From positions 1-64,000 of the forward strand of contig JBCBCP010000004.1 in assembly GCA_038530575.1 (NCBI GenBank): a stretch of DNA of 64,000 bases, read 5' to 3'. Both the position numbers and the translations under genes were made by a program. This DNA comes from JBCBCP01 sp038530575 (GTDB taxonomy: Bacteria; Pseudomonadota; Alphaproteobacteria; Rhodobacterales; Rhodobacteraceae). The notes under the pieces were generated by a model. It saw only the letters and a list, made by a program, of their open reading frames with translations, was not told where the DNA came from and searched no databases. This document shows positions 26,689 to 33,985 of this stretch, in pieces. Numbering within the stretch: the stretch's first letter is position 1; each line of letters opens with the position of its first letter.

Positions 26689-27492
26689 ATGTCGCTGTTT
26701 CACCTCCTTCTGATCGCCGCCATTCAGGGGCTGACCGAATTTCTCCCGGTCTCCTCGTCGGGTCACCTCGTCTTGCTGCCGCAAGTCACCGGCACCGCAG
26801 ACCAGGGCCTCGCCATCGACGTCGCGGTGCATGTTGGCACGCTGGGCGCCGTGATTCTGTATTTCTGGAGTGATGTGAAAATCGCCCTGATCGGCACCAG
26901 GCGGCTCTTGCGTGGCAAGATCGACACCAGCGGCGCCTTCCTCGCCCTGTGCCTCGCCATCGCGACGGTCCCAGTGGTGATCGTCGGCGCCGTGCTGCAC
27001 GTCACCGGCCTAGCCGAGCTGATGCGTTCGGTCGCAGTGATCGGCTGGGCCATGCTGGGCTTTGGCATTGTGCTGTACCTTGCCGACCAACGCGGCCCGC
27101 AGACCCGCACCGCAGCCCAATGGACGCTGAAAGACGCGGCGCTCTTCGGCCTGGCCCAATGTCTCGCACTGATCCCCGGCACCTCGCGCTCGGGCATCTG
27201 CATCACCGCGGGCCGCGCGCTGGGCTATGACCGCGAAGGGTCCGCCCGCCTTGCCATGTTGATGAGCATCCCGACGATCCTCGCCTCAGGCGCCCTGCTC
27301 AGCCTTGATGTGGTGGGACAGGCCAACTGGGCCTTGCTGCGCGACGGCGCCATCGCCGCCGTTTTCGCCTTTGTCTGCGCCCTCGCCGCCCTCGTCCTGA
27401 TGATGCGCCTGCTGCGGACGATCAGCTTTACGCCTTACGTGATCTACCGCTGCGCCCTCGGCCTCGGGCTGCTGATCTGGGCTTACGCCTAG
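26689..27492 (+). CDS. uppP: Undecaprenyl-diphosphate phosphatase
   Basis: A 267-residue polytopic inner-membrane protein that dephosphorylates undecaprenyl diphosphate and so recycles the lipid carrier used for peptidoglycan and surface polysaccharide. The signatures EFLPVSSSGHL (residues 17-27) and PGTSRSG are both intact, and about seven or eight hydrophobic segments can be counted. The ATG at 26689 gives the family N-terminus MSLFHLLLIAAIQGLTEF; an in-frame ATG at 26563 would add 42 unlike residues. Its stop shares CTAG with the stop of the convergent gene, giving a four-base overlap. The 210-base gap upstream contains the divergent gltD and uppP promoters, none of which I could define. 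Confidence 0.95.
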   Translation: MSLFHLLLIAAIQGLTEFLPVSSSGHLVLLPQVTGTADQGLAIDVAVHVGTLGAVILYFWSDVKIALIGTRRLLRGKIDTSGAFLALCLAIATVPVVIVGAVLHVTGLAELMRSVAVIGWAMLGFGIVLYLADQRGPQTRTAAQWTLKDAALFGLAQCLALIPGTSRSGICITAGRALGYDREGSARLAMLMSIPTILASGALLSLDVVGQANWALLRDGAIAAVFAFVCALAALVLMMRLLRTISFTPYVIYRCALGLGLLIWAYA

Positions 27493-28466
27493 CGCAGGTT
27501 CTTCGCGCTTTCCTTGATCGCGTCGTATTGGCCCGACGGGCGGAAGCGCCACAGGTAGTCCGGCAGGATCGCGTCCATATCCTGCGGCTCGATCCCCAGA
27601 TCGGCAAAGCCCTTGGCGCCATCTGACACGACGTTGTCTTTCATCAGGTTGGTGACCTGATCGCCAGTGATCGGCGCCTTGACGATCCCAAGGCTCAGAA
27701 ACTGCCCAACCGCACCACCAAGCGCCATGATGCGGGCCGCGAAGAACGGGATGTTCACGATCAACCGGCGCCGGCGCACGATTTCCAGCATCATCTCCAT
27801 GAGCGCGCGGAAGGTGGCCACCTCCGGCCCCCCCAGCTCATAAACACCCGGCGCCGCCTTGCCGGTCAGCGCAAGCTCAGCCGCGTGCGCAACATCATCC
27901 ACATAAACAGGCTGGAATCTCGTATTGGCCCCGACAACAGGCAATACTGGACCAAAACGGGACATGCCTGCGAAACGGTTGAAGAACTGATCCTCCGGGC
28001 CGAACACAATCGACGGGCGCAGGATAACCGCACCGGGCATATGCTCCAGAACGGCCTTTTCCCCTGCGGCCTTTGTCTGCGCATACTGACTGTCAGAGCC
28101 GGCATCCGCCCCGATGGCCGAGATTTGCACCATCGTGTCGATGCCCGCGACCGCCGCAGCCTTGGCGACACGCTCCGCGCCTTCGGCCTGCACCGCCTCA
28201 AAGGTATTCTTGCCATCGCGCGCCAGAATGCCGACGCAGTTCACAACGGCATCCGCGCCCTGTAGCGCCTGCGCGACGGACGCATCATCGCGAATGTTGC
28301 ACAGAATTGGCTCCACCTGCCCCACGACCCCGTACGTCTTGACGAAAAGAGCCTCATTCGGGCGGCGCACGGCGACCCTTACACGCCAGCCAGCATGTGC
28401 CATGCGTTGGGCAATATACCGTCCGACAAAGCCTGAGCCGCCGTAGATGGTTACCAGTTTGGACAT
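27489..28466 (-). CDS. NAD(P)-binding protein, complex I NDUFA9-like family
   Basis: A 325-residue atypical SDR. The dinucleotide-binding loop is YGGSGFVGRY near the N-terminus, with VVNCVGIL and QISAIGAD strands. The usual YxxxK is represented by SQYAQTKAAGE. The overall pattern matches the NDUFA9/ycf39-type group, whose mitochondrial member is an accessory subunit of complex I and whose bacterial members are annotated as complex I-like or ubiquinone-synthesis accessory proteins. The precise role is not established. It converges on uppP with overlapping stop codons. Confidence 0.82.
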   Translation of the reverse strand: MSKLVTIYGGSGFVGRYIAQRMAHAGWRVRVAVRRPNEALFVKTYGVVGQVEPILCNIRDDASVAQALQGADAVVNCVGILARDGKNTFEAVQAEGAERVAKAAAVAGIDTMVQISAIGADAGSDSQYAQTKAAGEKAVLEHMPGAVILRPSIVFGPEDQFFNRFAGMSRFGPVLPVVGANTRFQPVYVDDVAHAAELALTGKAAPGVYELGGPEVATFRALMEMMLEIVRRRRLIVNIPFFAARIMALGGAVGQFLSLGIVKAPITGDQVTNLMKDNVVSDGAKGFADLGIEPQDMDAILPDYLWRFRPSGQYDAIKESAKNLR

Positions 28467-28622
28467 GTTTCGCCCCTTTGCGCCGTTCTTACTTGCGATG
28501 TATCCGCCGCCCTATCCCCGGGCAAGACGCCAAATTGGCGCGCTGCATATGGCGGATTGATCCGCGAAAACGTCCTGCCGTGCCTTAGTCGGAGGCCAAA
28601 GGCGCAAACACCCAAAACAGCG

Positions 28623-28651
28623 TTGACTCCCCCCTCCACCGCGCGTAAACG
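28623..28651 (+). promoter_or_regulatory. Candidate promoter of tRNA-Leu
   Basis: TTGACT (28623-28628) and TAAACG (28646-28651) are separated by 17 bases. Transcription would start near 28658, about twelve bases before the tRNA 5' end. The -35 box is nearly perfect, the -10 box is weak. Confidence 0.5.
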
Positions 28652-28669
28652 CCTGCCTCACCAACCCGT

Positions 28670-28756
28670 GCCCAGATGGCGGAATTGGTAGACGCGCTGG
28701 TTTCAGGTACCAGTGACCGAAAGGTCGTGGAGGTTCGAGTCCTCTTCTGGGCACCA
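28670..28756 (+). tRNA. tRNA-Leu (anticodon CAG)
   Basis: An 87-base gene including the encoded CCA end. The acceptor arms GCCCAGA and TCTGGGC pair. The anticodon stem CTGGT/ACCAG encloses TTCAGGT, giving anticodon CAG, which reads CUG leucine codons. The long variable arm with a GACCGAAAGGTC hairpin marks a class II tRNA. The T arm reads GGAGGTTCGAGTCCTC. All parts are canonical. Confidence 0.97.
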
Positions 28757-29066
28757 TTGGGCTTCCCTAACGACCCGCTTTTTCGTCTGTGCCGGTACCA
28801 ACATTGCTCTGCGCGCGGATCAAGTTACACCACCCATCCCAACGGCTCGATGCCTTGCGCGTTCGCATGATAGCTCAAACGGCGGAGTCGACATTACCGC
28901 GCAGCACAGAGAATTAAGCGGTGGGCCATGAGGCAGACCAGCTGCGCGACGGCCACTCGGCCACTGGATCAATGCGTTACTGTTTCTTGAACCATATCGC
29001 ACAATTGGTAACGTAAATCTTGCTTCGAATCGCTTGGCAATCTACGTTGGGCGCAGGGAGAGAGAC
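28757..29066. other. 310-base gap between tRNA-Leu and paaJ
   Basis: No gene is supported here. The last 60 bases carry a possible promoter (TTGAAC 28987-28992, TAACGT 29009-29014) and the inverted repeat ACGTAAAT (29011-29018) / ATCTACGT (29040-29047). The purine-rich ribosome site AGGGAGAGAGAC lies directly before the paaJ ATG. No clear terminator for the tRNA was found. Confidence 0.45.
29011..29047 (+). promoter_or_regulatory. Inverted repeat in the paaJ leader, candidate PaaX operator
   Basis: ACGTAAAT and ATCTACGT form an imperfect dyad (seven of eight matching) with a 21-base spacer, lying across the presumed transcription start 20 bases before the paaJ ATG. PaaX is the known repressor of paa operons and its gene ends this cluster, so this is the natural place for an operator. 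The assignment to PaaX is inference. Confidence 0.35.
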
Positions 29067-30272
29067 ATGACCGAAGCCTTTATCTGCGATGCGCAGCGAA
29101 CACCCATTGGCCGTTACGGCGGCGCCCTGTCATCGGTGCGCACCGATGATCTGGCCGCCGCGCCGATCGCCGCGCTGATGGCTCGCAACACAAGTGTCGA
29201 TTGGGGTGCGCTGGACGATGTGATTTACGGCTGCGCCAATCAGGCCGGTGAAGACAATCGCAATGTCGCGCGGATGGCGGCACTGCTCGCTGGCCTGCCT
29301 GACACGGTACCCGGCGCTACGATCAACCGGCTGTGCGCGTCAGGGATGGACGCGGTCGGCCTCGCTGCGCGGGGCATCAAGGCAGGCGACCTCGACATGG
29401 TCATTGCGGGCGGTGTGGAGTCCATGTCGCGGGCGCCTTTCGTTATGCCAAAGGCCGAAACGGCGTTTTCCCGCGGCAACGCAGTGTACGACACCACCAT
29501 CGGCTGGCGCTTTGTGAACCCAAAGATGAAGGCGCAATACGGCACCGACTCCATGCCAGAGACGGCCGATAATGTTGCCGAAGACTACCAGATCGGGCGC
29601 ACGGATCAGGACGCTTTTGCCGCCCGCTCGCAAGACCGCTGGGCGGCGGCACACGCAGCTGGCGCCTTCGCGGACGAGATCGCCGCCGTCACCATACCGC
29701 AGCGCAAGGGCGATCCGATCATCGTCGACACTGATGAGCACCCCCGCCCCGGAACCGGCGTGGACAAGCTGGCCAAGTTGCGCGGTGTGAACGGGCCGGA
29801 CAAGACGGTAACCGCGGGCAATGCATCGGGTGTGAATGACGGCGCGGCGGCGATGCTGATCGCGTCCGAGGACGCGGCAAAGGCAAACGGGTTGACCCCA
29901 ATGGCCCGGATCGTCGCGATGAACGCCGCCGGTGTCGCCCCGCGTGTGATGGGGATTGGCCCGGTGCCCGCCTCTGAAAAGGTGCTGAAGCGCAGCGGGC
30001 TGAGCATCGACCAGATGGATGTGATCGAACTGAATGAGGCCTTCGCCTCGCAGGGCCTCGCCACGCTCCGCGCGCTTGGTGTTGCCGATGACGACCCTCG
30101 CGTGAACGCGCAGGGCGGCGCCATTGCCATTGGCCACCCACTCGGCATGTCCGGCGCACGGCTGGTGATGACGGCGGCCTATCAACTGAAACGAACCCAA
30201 GGCCGCTATGCCCTCTGCACAATGTGTGTAGGCGTGGGCCAGGGTGTTGCTCTTATCCTCGAAAGGGTCTGA
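29067..30272 (+). CDS. paaJ: 3-oxoadipyl-CoA / 3-oxo-5,6-didehydrosuberyl-CoA thiolase
   Basis: A 401-residue thiolase, the same length as E. coli PaaJ and very close to it in many blocks (EAFICDAQRTPIGRYGG, GCANQAGEDNRNVARMA, GGVESMSRAPFVM, DTTIGWRFVNP). The acyl-accepting cysteine is in NRLCASGMDAVG; the basic histidine is in GHPLGMSGARL and the proton-donating cysteine in CTMCVGVGQG. It cleaves the 3-oxo intermediates of the phenylacetate ring-opening pathway to acetyl-CoA and a shorter acyl-CoA. PcaF of the beta-ketoadipate pathway is near-identical in class, so the paa assignment rests mainly on position two bases before paaA. Confidence 0.93.
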   Translation: MTEAFICDAQRTPIGRYGGALSSVRTDDLAAAPIAALMARNTSVDWGALDDVIYGCANQAGEDNRNVARMAALLAGLPDTVPGATINRLCASGMDAVGLAARGIKAGDLDMVIAGGVESMSRAPFVMPKAETAFSRGNAVYDTTIGWRFVNPKMKAQYGTDSMPETADNVAEDYQIGRTDQDAFAARSQDRWAAAHAAGAFADEIAAVTIPQRKGDPIIVDTDEHPRPGTGVDKLAKLRGVNGPDKTVTAGNASGVNDGAAAMLIASEDAAKANGLTPMARIVAMNAAGVAPRVMGIGPVPASEKVLKRSGLSIDQMDVIELNEAFASQGLATLRALGVADDDPRVNAQGGAIAIGHPLGMSGARLVMTAAYQLKRTQGRYALCTMCVGVGQGVALILERV

Positions 30273-30274
30273 CG

Positions 30275-31252
30275 ATGTACGCACAGATGATCAAATCCGA
30301 AGCCACGCAAGACGATCCGGCCAAACTGGAAGCCTTCCAAGCCCGCATCGACGCCGGCGAGAAGATCGAGCCGAAGGACTGGATGCCCGAAGGCTACCGC
30401 AAGACACTTGTTAGGCAGATCGGCCAGCACGCCCATTCCGAAATCGTCGGCCAGCTGCCCGAGGGCAACTGGATCACCCGCGCCCCCAGCCTTGAGCGCA
30501 AGGCGATCCTGCTGGCCAAGGTGCAGGACGAGGCGGGGCATGGCCTATACCTCTATTGCGCGGCCGAAACGCTGGGTATTTCCCGCGATGAACTGACCCG
30601 CCAGCTGCTGGACGGGCGGATGAAGTACTCGTCGATCTTCAGCTACCCCACGCTGACCTGGGCCGACATGGGCGCGGTTGGCTGGCTGGTCGACGGCGCT
30701 GCGATCATGAACCAGGTGCCTTTGCAGCGTACCTCTTACGGCCCCTATGCCCGCGCGATGGTCCGCATCTGCAAAGAGGAGTCGTTCCACCAGCGGCAGG
30801 GCTTCGACATCATGATGAAGATGGCCAACGGGACGCCCGCGCAGAAACGCATGGCACAGGATGCGCTGAACCGGTTCTGGTATCCGTCCCTGATGATGTT
30901 TGGGCCTTCGGATGCTGAATCCGTCCACTCCGAGCAGTCAATGGCGTGGAAGATCAAGATGAATTCCAACGATGAACTGCGCCAGAAGTTCGTCGACCAG
31001 ACCGTGCCGCAGGCGGAATATCTCGGTCTGACGATCCCGGACGAAACGCTCAAGTGGAACGAAGAAAAGGGCGGCTACGACTTCGCCCAACCCGACTGGA
31101 CTGAATTCTTCGACGTTCTGAAGGGCAATGGCCCCTGCTCCACCGACCGGCTGGAGGCCCGAAACAAAGCGTGGGACGACGGCGCGTGGGTGCGCGAAGG
31201 CATGATGGCCCACGCCGCGAAAAAACGCGCGGCAAAGCTGGCGGCTGAGTGA
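30275..31252 (+). CDS. paaA: Phenylacetyl-CoA 1,2-epoxidase catalytic subunit PaaA
   Basis: A 325-residue ferritin-like di-iron oxygenase subunit. PaaA with PaaC, B and E epoxidises the ring of phenylacetyl-CoA using O2. Iron ligands are visible in KVQDEAGHGLYLYCAAE and RICKEESFHQRQGFD (E-x2-H types). The start ATG lies two bases after the paaJ stop and gives the family N-terminus. The extended frame upstream is paaJ sequence read in another frame. The stop overlaps the paaB ATG (TGATG). The length and all motifs are typical. Confidence 0.97.
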   Translation: MYAQMIKSEATQDDPAKLEAFQARIDAGEKIEPKDWMPEGYRKTLVRQIGQHAHSEIVGQLPEGNWITRAPSLERKAILLAKVQDEAGHGLYLYCAAETLGISRDELTRQLLDGRMKYSSIFSYPTLTWADMGAVGWLVDGAAIMNQVPLQRTSYGPYARAMVRICKEESFHQRQGFDIMMKMANGTPAQKRMAQDALNRFWYPSLMMFGPSDAESVHSEQSMAWKIKMNSNDELRQKFVDQTVPQAEYLGLTIPDETLKWNEEKGGYDFAQPDWTEFFDVLKGNGPCSTDRLEARNKAWDDGAWVREGMMAHAAKKRAAKLAAE

Positions 31253-31536
31253 TGTCTGCTGAATGGCCCCTTTGGGAGATCTTCATCCGCGGCCAGCACG
31301 GGCTGTCGCACCGACACGTCGGTAGCCTGCACGCACCAGACGCCGAGATGGCGATCAAGAACGCGCGCGACGTCTACACCCGCCGCAAGGAAGGGGTGAG
31401 CATCTGGGCAGTCCCGGCGGAGGCCATCGCGGCGTCCAGCCCGGATGACAAGGGCGCGCTTTATGATCCGGCGGACGACAAGGTCTACCGCCACCCGACC
31501 TTTTTCGACATTCCGGACGATGTGGGGGCGATGTGA
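31252..31536 (+). CDS. paaB: Phenylacetyl-CoA 1,2-epoxidase subunit PaaB
   Basis: A 94-residue subunit starting WPLWEIFIRGQHGLSHRHVG, which is the usual PaaB opening, with NARDVYTRRKEGVSIWAVP and the C-terminal HPTFFDIPDDVG. PaaB has no active site; it is thought to hold together PaaAC units of the epoxidase. ATG at 31252 shares its A with the paaA stop (TGATG). The stop makes the same overlap with paaC. Cytoplasmic. Confidence 0.96.
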   Translation: MSAEWPLWEIFIRGQHGLSHRHVGSLHAPDAEMAIKNARDVYTRRKEGVSIWAVPAEAIAASSPDDKGALYDPADDKVYRHPTFFDIPDDVGAM

Positions 31537-32333
31537 TGGCGGACGTGACCGAGTTAACAGGCCAGCCCCGCCCCGAGTTAACAGCTGATAACTCGTTAAC
31601 GTCCCATTACTTCGAGTGGCTCTGCCGCATGGGGGACAACACCCTCGTGCTGGGCCATCGGCTGTCGGAATGGTGCGGCCATGCCCCTGTTCTGGAAGAA
31701 GATATTGCGCTGGCCAATACCGCGCTGGACCTGATCGGCCAGACGCAGCTGTGGCTGGGTCTTGCGGGCGAGATCGAGGGCGCGGGCCGCGATGCGGACA
31801 AGCTGGCCTTTCACCGCGACGCGTGGGACTTCCGCAATGTGCTGCTGGTCGAACAGCCGAACCGGGACTTTGGCCACACGATGATGCGCCAGTTCCTGTT
31901 TGATCACTGGCACCTTTTGGCCCTGCGCAAGCTGGCGGATCATGGTCAGCCCCGCATCGCCGAGATCGCGCAAAAGGCCGTCAAAGAGGTTACCTACCAC
32001 GCCGAACGCTCGGCTGAGATCGTGATCGCTCTGGGCGACGGGACAGAGGAAAGCCACGCGCGGATGCAGGCCGCGCTGGACCGGCTTTGGCCCTATGTGG
32101 GCGAGATGTTTACCGCCGATGACGTGGACCGGGCCGTGCTGGATGTCGCCGCCCTGCGCCCCGCATACGATGCGATGCTGGCCGAGGTGTTGGTAGAGGC
32201 CACGCTGACCCGGCCTGAATCGGACTTTGCTCATCAGGGCGGCAAGACCGGCGGGCGCCATTCCGAGCACCTAGGGCATATGCTGGCCACAATGCAGGTC
32301 CTGCCCCGCAGCTACCCGGATGCGACATGGTAA
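31536..32333 (+). CDS. paaC: Phenylacetyl-CoA 1,2-epoxidase structural subunit PaaC
   Basis: A 265-residue PaaC, the ferritin-like partner of PaaA that lacks a working di-iron site. Core motifs include MGDNTLVLGHRLSEWCGHAP, ALANTALDLIGQTQLWL, RDFGHTMMRQFLFDHW and GGRHSEHLGHMLA. Its N-terminus has an extra run of about 20 residues (TELTGQPRPELTADNSLTS) that holds a repeated ELT, encoded by a DNA repeat with three GTTAAC hexamers. The ATG overlaps the paaB stop; the stop overlaps paaD by seven bases. Confidence 0.95.
   Translation: MADVTELTGQPRPELTADNSLTSHYFEWLCRMGDNTLVLGHRLSEWCGHAPVLEEDIALANTALDLIGQTQLWLGLAGEIEGAGRDADKLAFHRDAWDFRNVLLVEQPNRDFGHTMMRQFLFDHWHLLALRKLADHGQPRIAEIAQKAVKEVTYHAERSAEIVIALGDGTEESHARMQAALDRLWPYVGEMFTADDVDRAVLDVAALRPAYDAMLAEVLVEATLTRPESDFAHQGGKTGGRHSEHLGHMLATMQVLPRSYPDATW
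31551..31600 (+). repeat. GAGTTAACAG direct repeat and inverted copy at the start of paaC
   Basis: GAGTTAACAG occurs at 31551-31560 and 31575-31584, and the inverted form CTCGTTAAC at 31592-31600, all within the first 22 codons of paaC. GTTAAC is otherwise uncommon in such GC-rich coding sequence. It may be a small duplication, or a binding site. Confidence 0.55.
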
Positions 32334-32794
32334 AGACGCTTCCCTCGGTCGATGACATCTGGGCGCTGCTGGACACCGTGCCGGACCCGGAGATCCCGGT
32401 GATCTCCCTTGTTGATCTGGGCATCATCCGCGGTGTGGAATGGCAGGATCACACGCTTGTCGTGACCGTCACGCCGACCTATTCCGGCTGCCCGGCCACA
32501 ACCGTCATCAACATGGAGATCGAGACGGCCCTGCGCGGCGCCGGCATCGAACACCTCGAGCTCAAACGCCAGCTTGCCCCGCCATGGACCACCGATTGGC
32601 TCTCGGACAAAGGCCGCGCCAAGCTGGAAGACTACGGCATCGCCCCGCCCCAACCCGCAGGCGGGCCCGAACGCTGCCCCCATTGCGGCAGCAAGGCCGT
32701 CGAGCGGATCAGCCAATTCGGATCGACCCCCTGCAAGGCGCAATGGCGCTGCACCGACTGCCTCGAACCCTTTGACTACTTCAAGTGCATCTGA
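32327..32794 (+). CDS. paaD: Phenylacetyl-CoA epoxidase maturation factor PaaD
   Basis: A 155-residue protein with an N-terminal MIP18/DUF59 domain (PDPEIPVISLVDLGIIRGVEW, TPTYSGCPA) and a C-terminal zinc-ribbon-like part with cysteine pairs CPHCGS and CTDCLEPF plus a terminal cysteine. PaaD is required for the epoxidase and resembles iron-sulfur or metal-centre assembly factors; its exact action is not settled. It overlaps paaC by seven bases and shares TGATG with paaE. Confidence 0.95.
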   Translation: MVKTLPSVDDIWALLDTVPDPEIPVISLVDLGIIRGVEWQDHTLVVTVTPTYSGCPATTVINMEIETALRGAGIEHLELKRQLAPPWTTDWLSDKGRAKLEDYGIAPPQPAGGPERCPHCGSKAVERISQFGSTPCKAQWRCTDCLEPFDYFKCI

Positions 32795-33855
32795 TGGCCG
32801 CCTTTCATCCGCTCACCGTGACCGACATTCACCGCACGATCCGTGACGCGGTTGTGCTGACCCTTAAGCCACAGGACCCGAACGCCTTTGCGTTCACCCA
32901 AGGCCAATACCTGACCTTCCGCCGGGACTTTGACGGAACGGAAATCCGCCGCAACTATTCTATCTGCGCAGGGCTGGACGACGGCAAGCTGCAGGTCGGG
33001 ATCAAACGCGTCGATGGCGGCGCCTTTTCGACCTTTGCCAATGAGGCGCTACAGGTCGGCGACGTGCTGGAAGCGATGCCGCCGGTGGGCCAGTTCCACA
33101 CACCGATTGAACCGGAGCGGGCCAAACGCTACCTCGGCTTTGCAGGTGGATCGGGGATCACGCCCGTCCTGTCGATCCTGCGCACGGTGCTATCCCGCGA
33201 ACCGCAGAGCCATTTCACACTGATCTATGCCAACCGCGCGGCGCACACGATCATGTTCCGCGATGAGCTTGAGGACCTGAAGAACCGCTTCATGGGCCGC
33301 CTGACGCTGATCCACGTTCTGGAAACAGGCATGGACATCGACCTGTTTTCAGGTCGCTTGGACCCGGACAAACTGGATGCCCTATTCAACGGATGGGTCG
33401 ATGTCTCGGCTTCGGACGTTGCCTTCATCTGCGGGCCGGAACCGATGATGCTAACGATCGCGGACCGGCTGAAGGCCGCGGGCATGGACGAAGGTGCGAT
33501 CAAGTTCGAACTGTTCGGCGCGTCCCAGCAGGGGCAACTGGCGCAGAAGGAAATGGCCAAGCGGGCCGATGCCCCCGGCACGCGCATGGTGGTGACGGTG
33601 GACGGCACCGGGCACGAGGTCGAGATGGACAAGGGTACCTCCGTGCTAGAAGCCGCCCTCGCTGCGAACCTTGAAGCGCCCTATGCCTGTAAGGCCGGGG
33701 TCTGTTCGACCTGCAAGGGACGCGTGACGCGCGGCGAGGTCGAGATGCTCGCCAACCACGCGCTGGAGGATTACGAGGTGGAGGCGGGCTTTGTCCTGAC
33801 CTGCCAAAGCTATCCGCTGAGTGACGAGTTGGCGGTGGATTATGATCAGCATTAG
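32794..33855 (+). CDS. paaE: Phenylacetyl-CoA 1,2-epoxidase reductase PaaE
   Basis: A 353-residue reductase that carries electrons from NADPH through FAD and a 2Fe-2S centre to the PaaAC oxygenase. The FAD part has RRNYSICAG, the nucleotide part GFAGGSGITPVLSI and CGPEPMM, and the C-terminal ferredoxin domain holds CKAGVCSTCKG with a distant cysteine in LTCQSYP, the standard plant-type pattern. The ATG at 32794 shares its A with the paaD stop. Length matches the family (about 356). Confidence 0.97.
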   Translation: MAAFHPLTVTDIHRTIRDAVVLTLKPQDPNAFAFTQGQYLTFRRDFDGTEIRRNYSICAGLDDGKLQVGIKRVDGGAFSTFANEALQVGDVLEAMPPVGQFHTPIEPERAKRYLGFAGGSGITPVLSILRTVLSREPQSHFTLIYANRAAHTIMFRDELEDLKNRFMGRLTLIHVLETGMDIDLFSGRLDPDKLDALFNGWVDVSASDVAFICGPEPMMLTIADRLKAAGMDEGAIKFELFGASQQGQLAQKEMAKRADAPGTRMVVTVDGTGHEVEMDKGTSVLEAALAANLEAPYACKAGVCSTCKGRVTRGEVEMLANHALEDYEVEAGFVLTCQSYPLSDELAVDYDQH

Positions 33856-33865
33856 CACGCGATAA

Positions 33866-33943
33866 GGGCCGCGTCGGTCCACGGGGTGGCGCAAACGCGC
33901 CGCCCCGTGGGGGCGGACCGGCGCGGCCCGTTGTTCCAACGGG
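33866..33943 (+). promoter_or_regulatory. Large hairpin and overlapping alternative hairpin between paaE and paaZ
   Basis: The arm 33866-33892 pairs almost throughout with 33897-33929, around the loop AAAC, interrupted only by one six-base bulge and a few G-U pairs. A second stem, CCCGTTG (33927-33933) with CAACGGG (33937-33943), shares three bases with the first, so the two are partly exclusive. No T-run follows. It may tune the level of paaZ-paaX relative to paaABCDE by termination, processing or protection of the RNA end. Confidence 0.6.
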
Positions 33944-33985
33944 CGAGACGCAAACGACCTAAGCATCACCTTCAGGAGGGCATCC

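Noticed and set aside
28676..28870. A short open frame across the tRNA-Leu gene
   Set aside because: The first half is tRNA sequence read as codons; no ribosome site or known protein.
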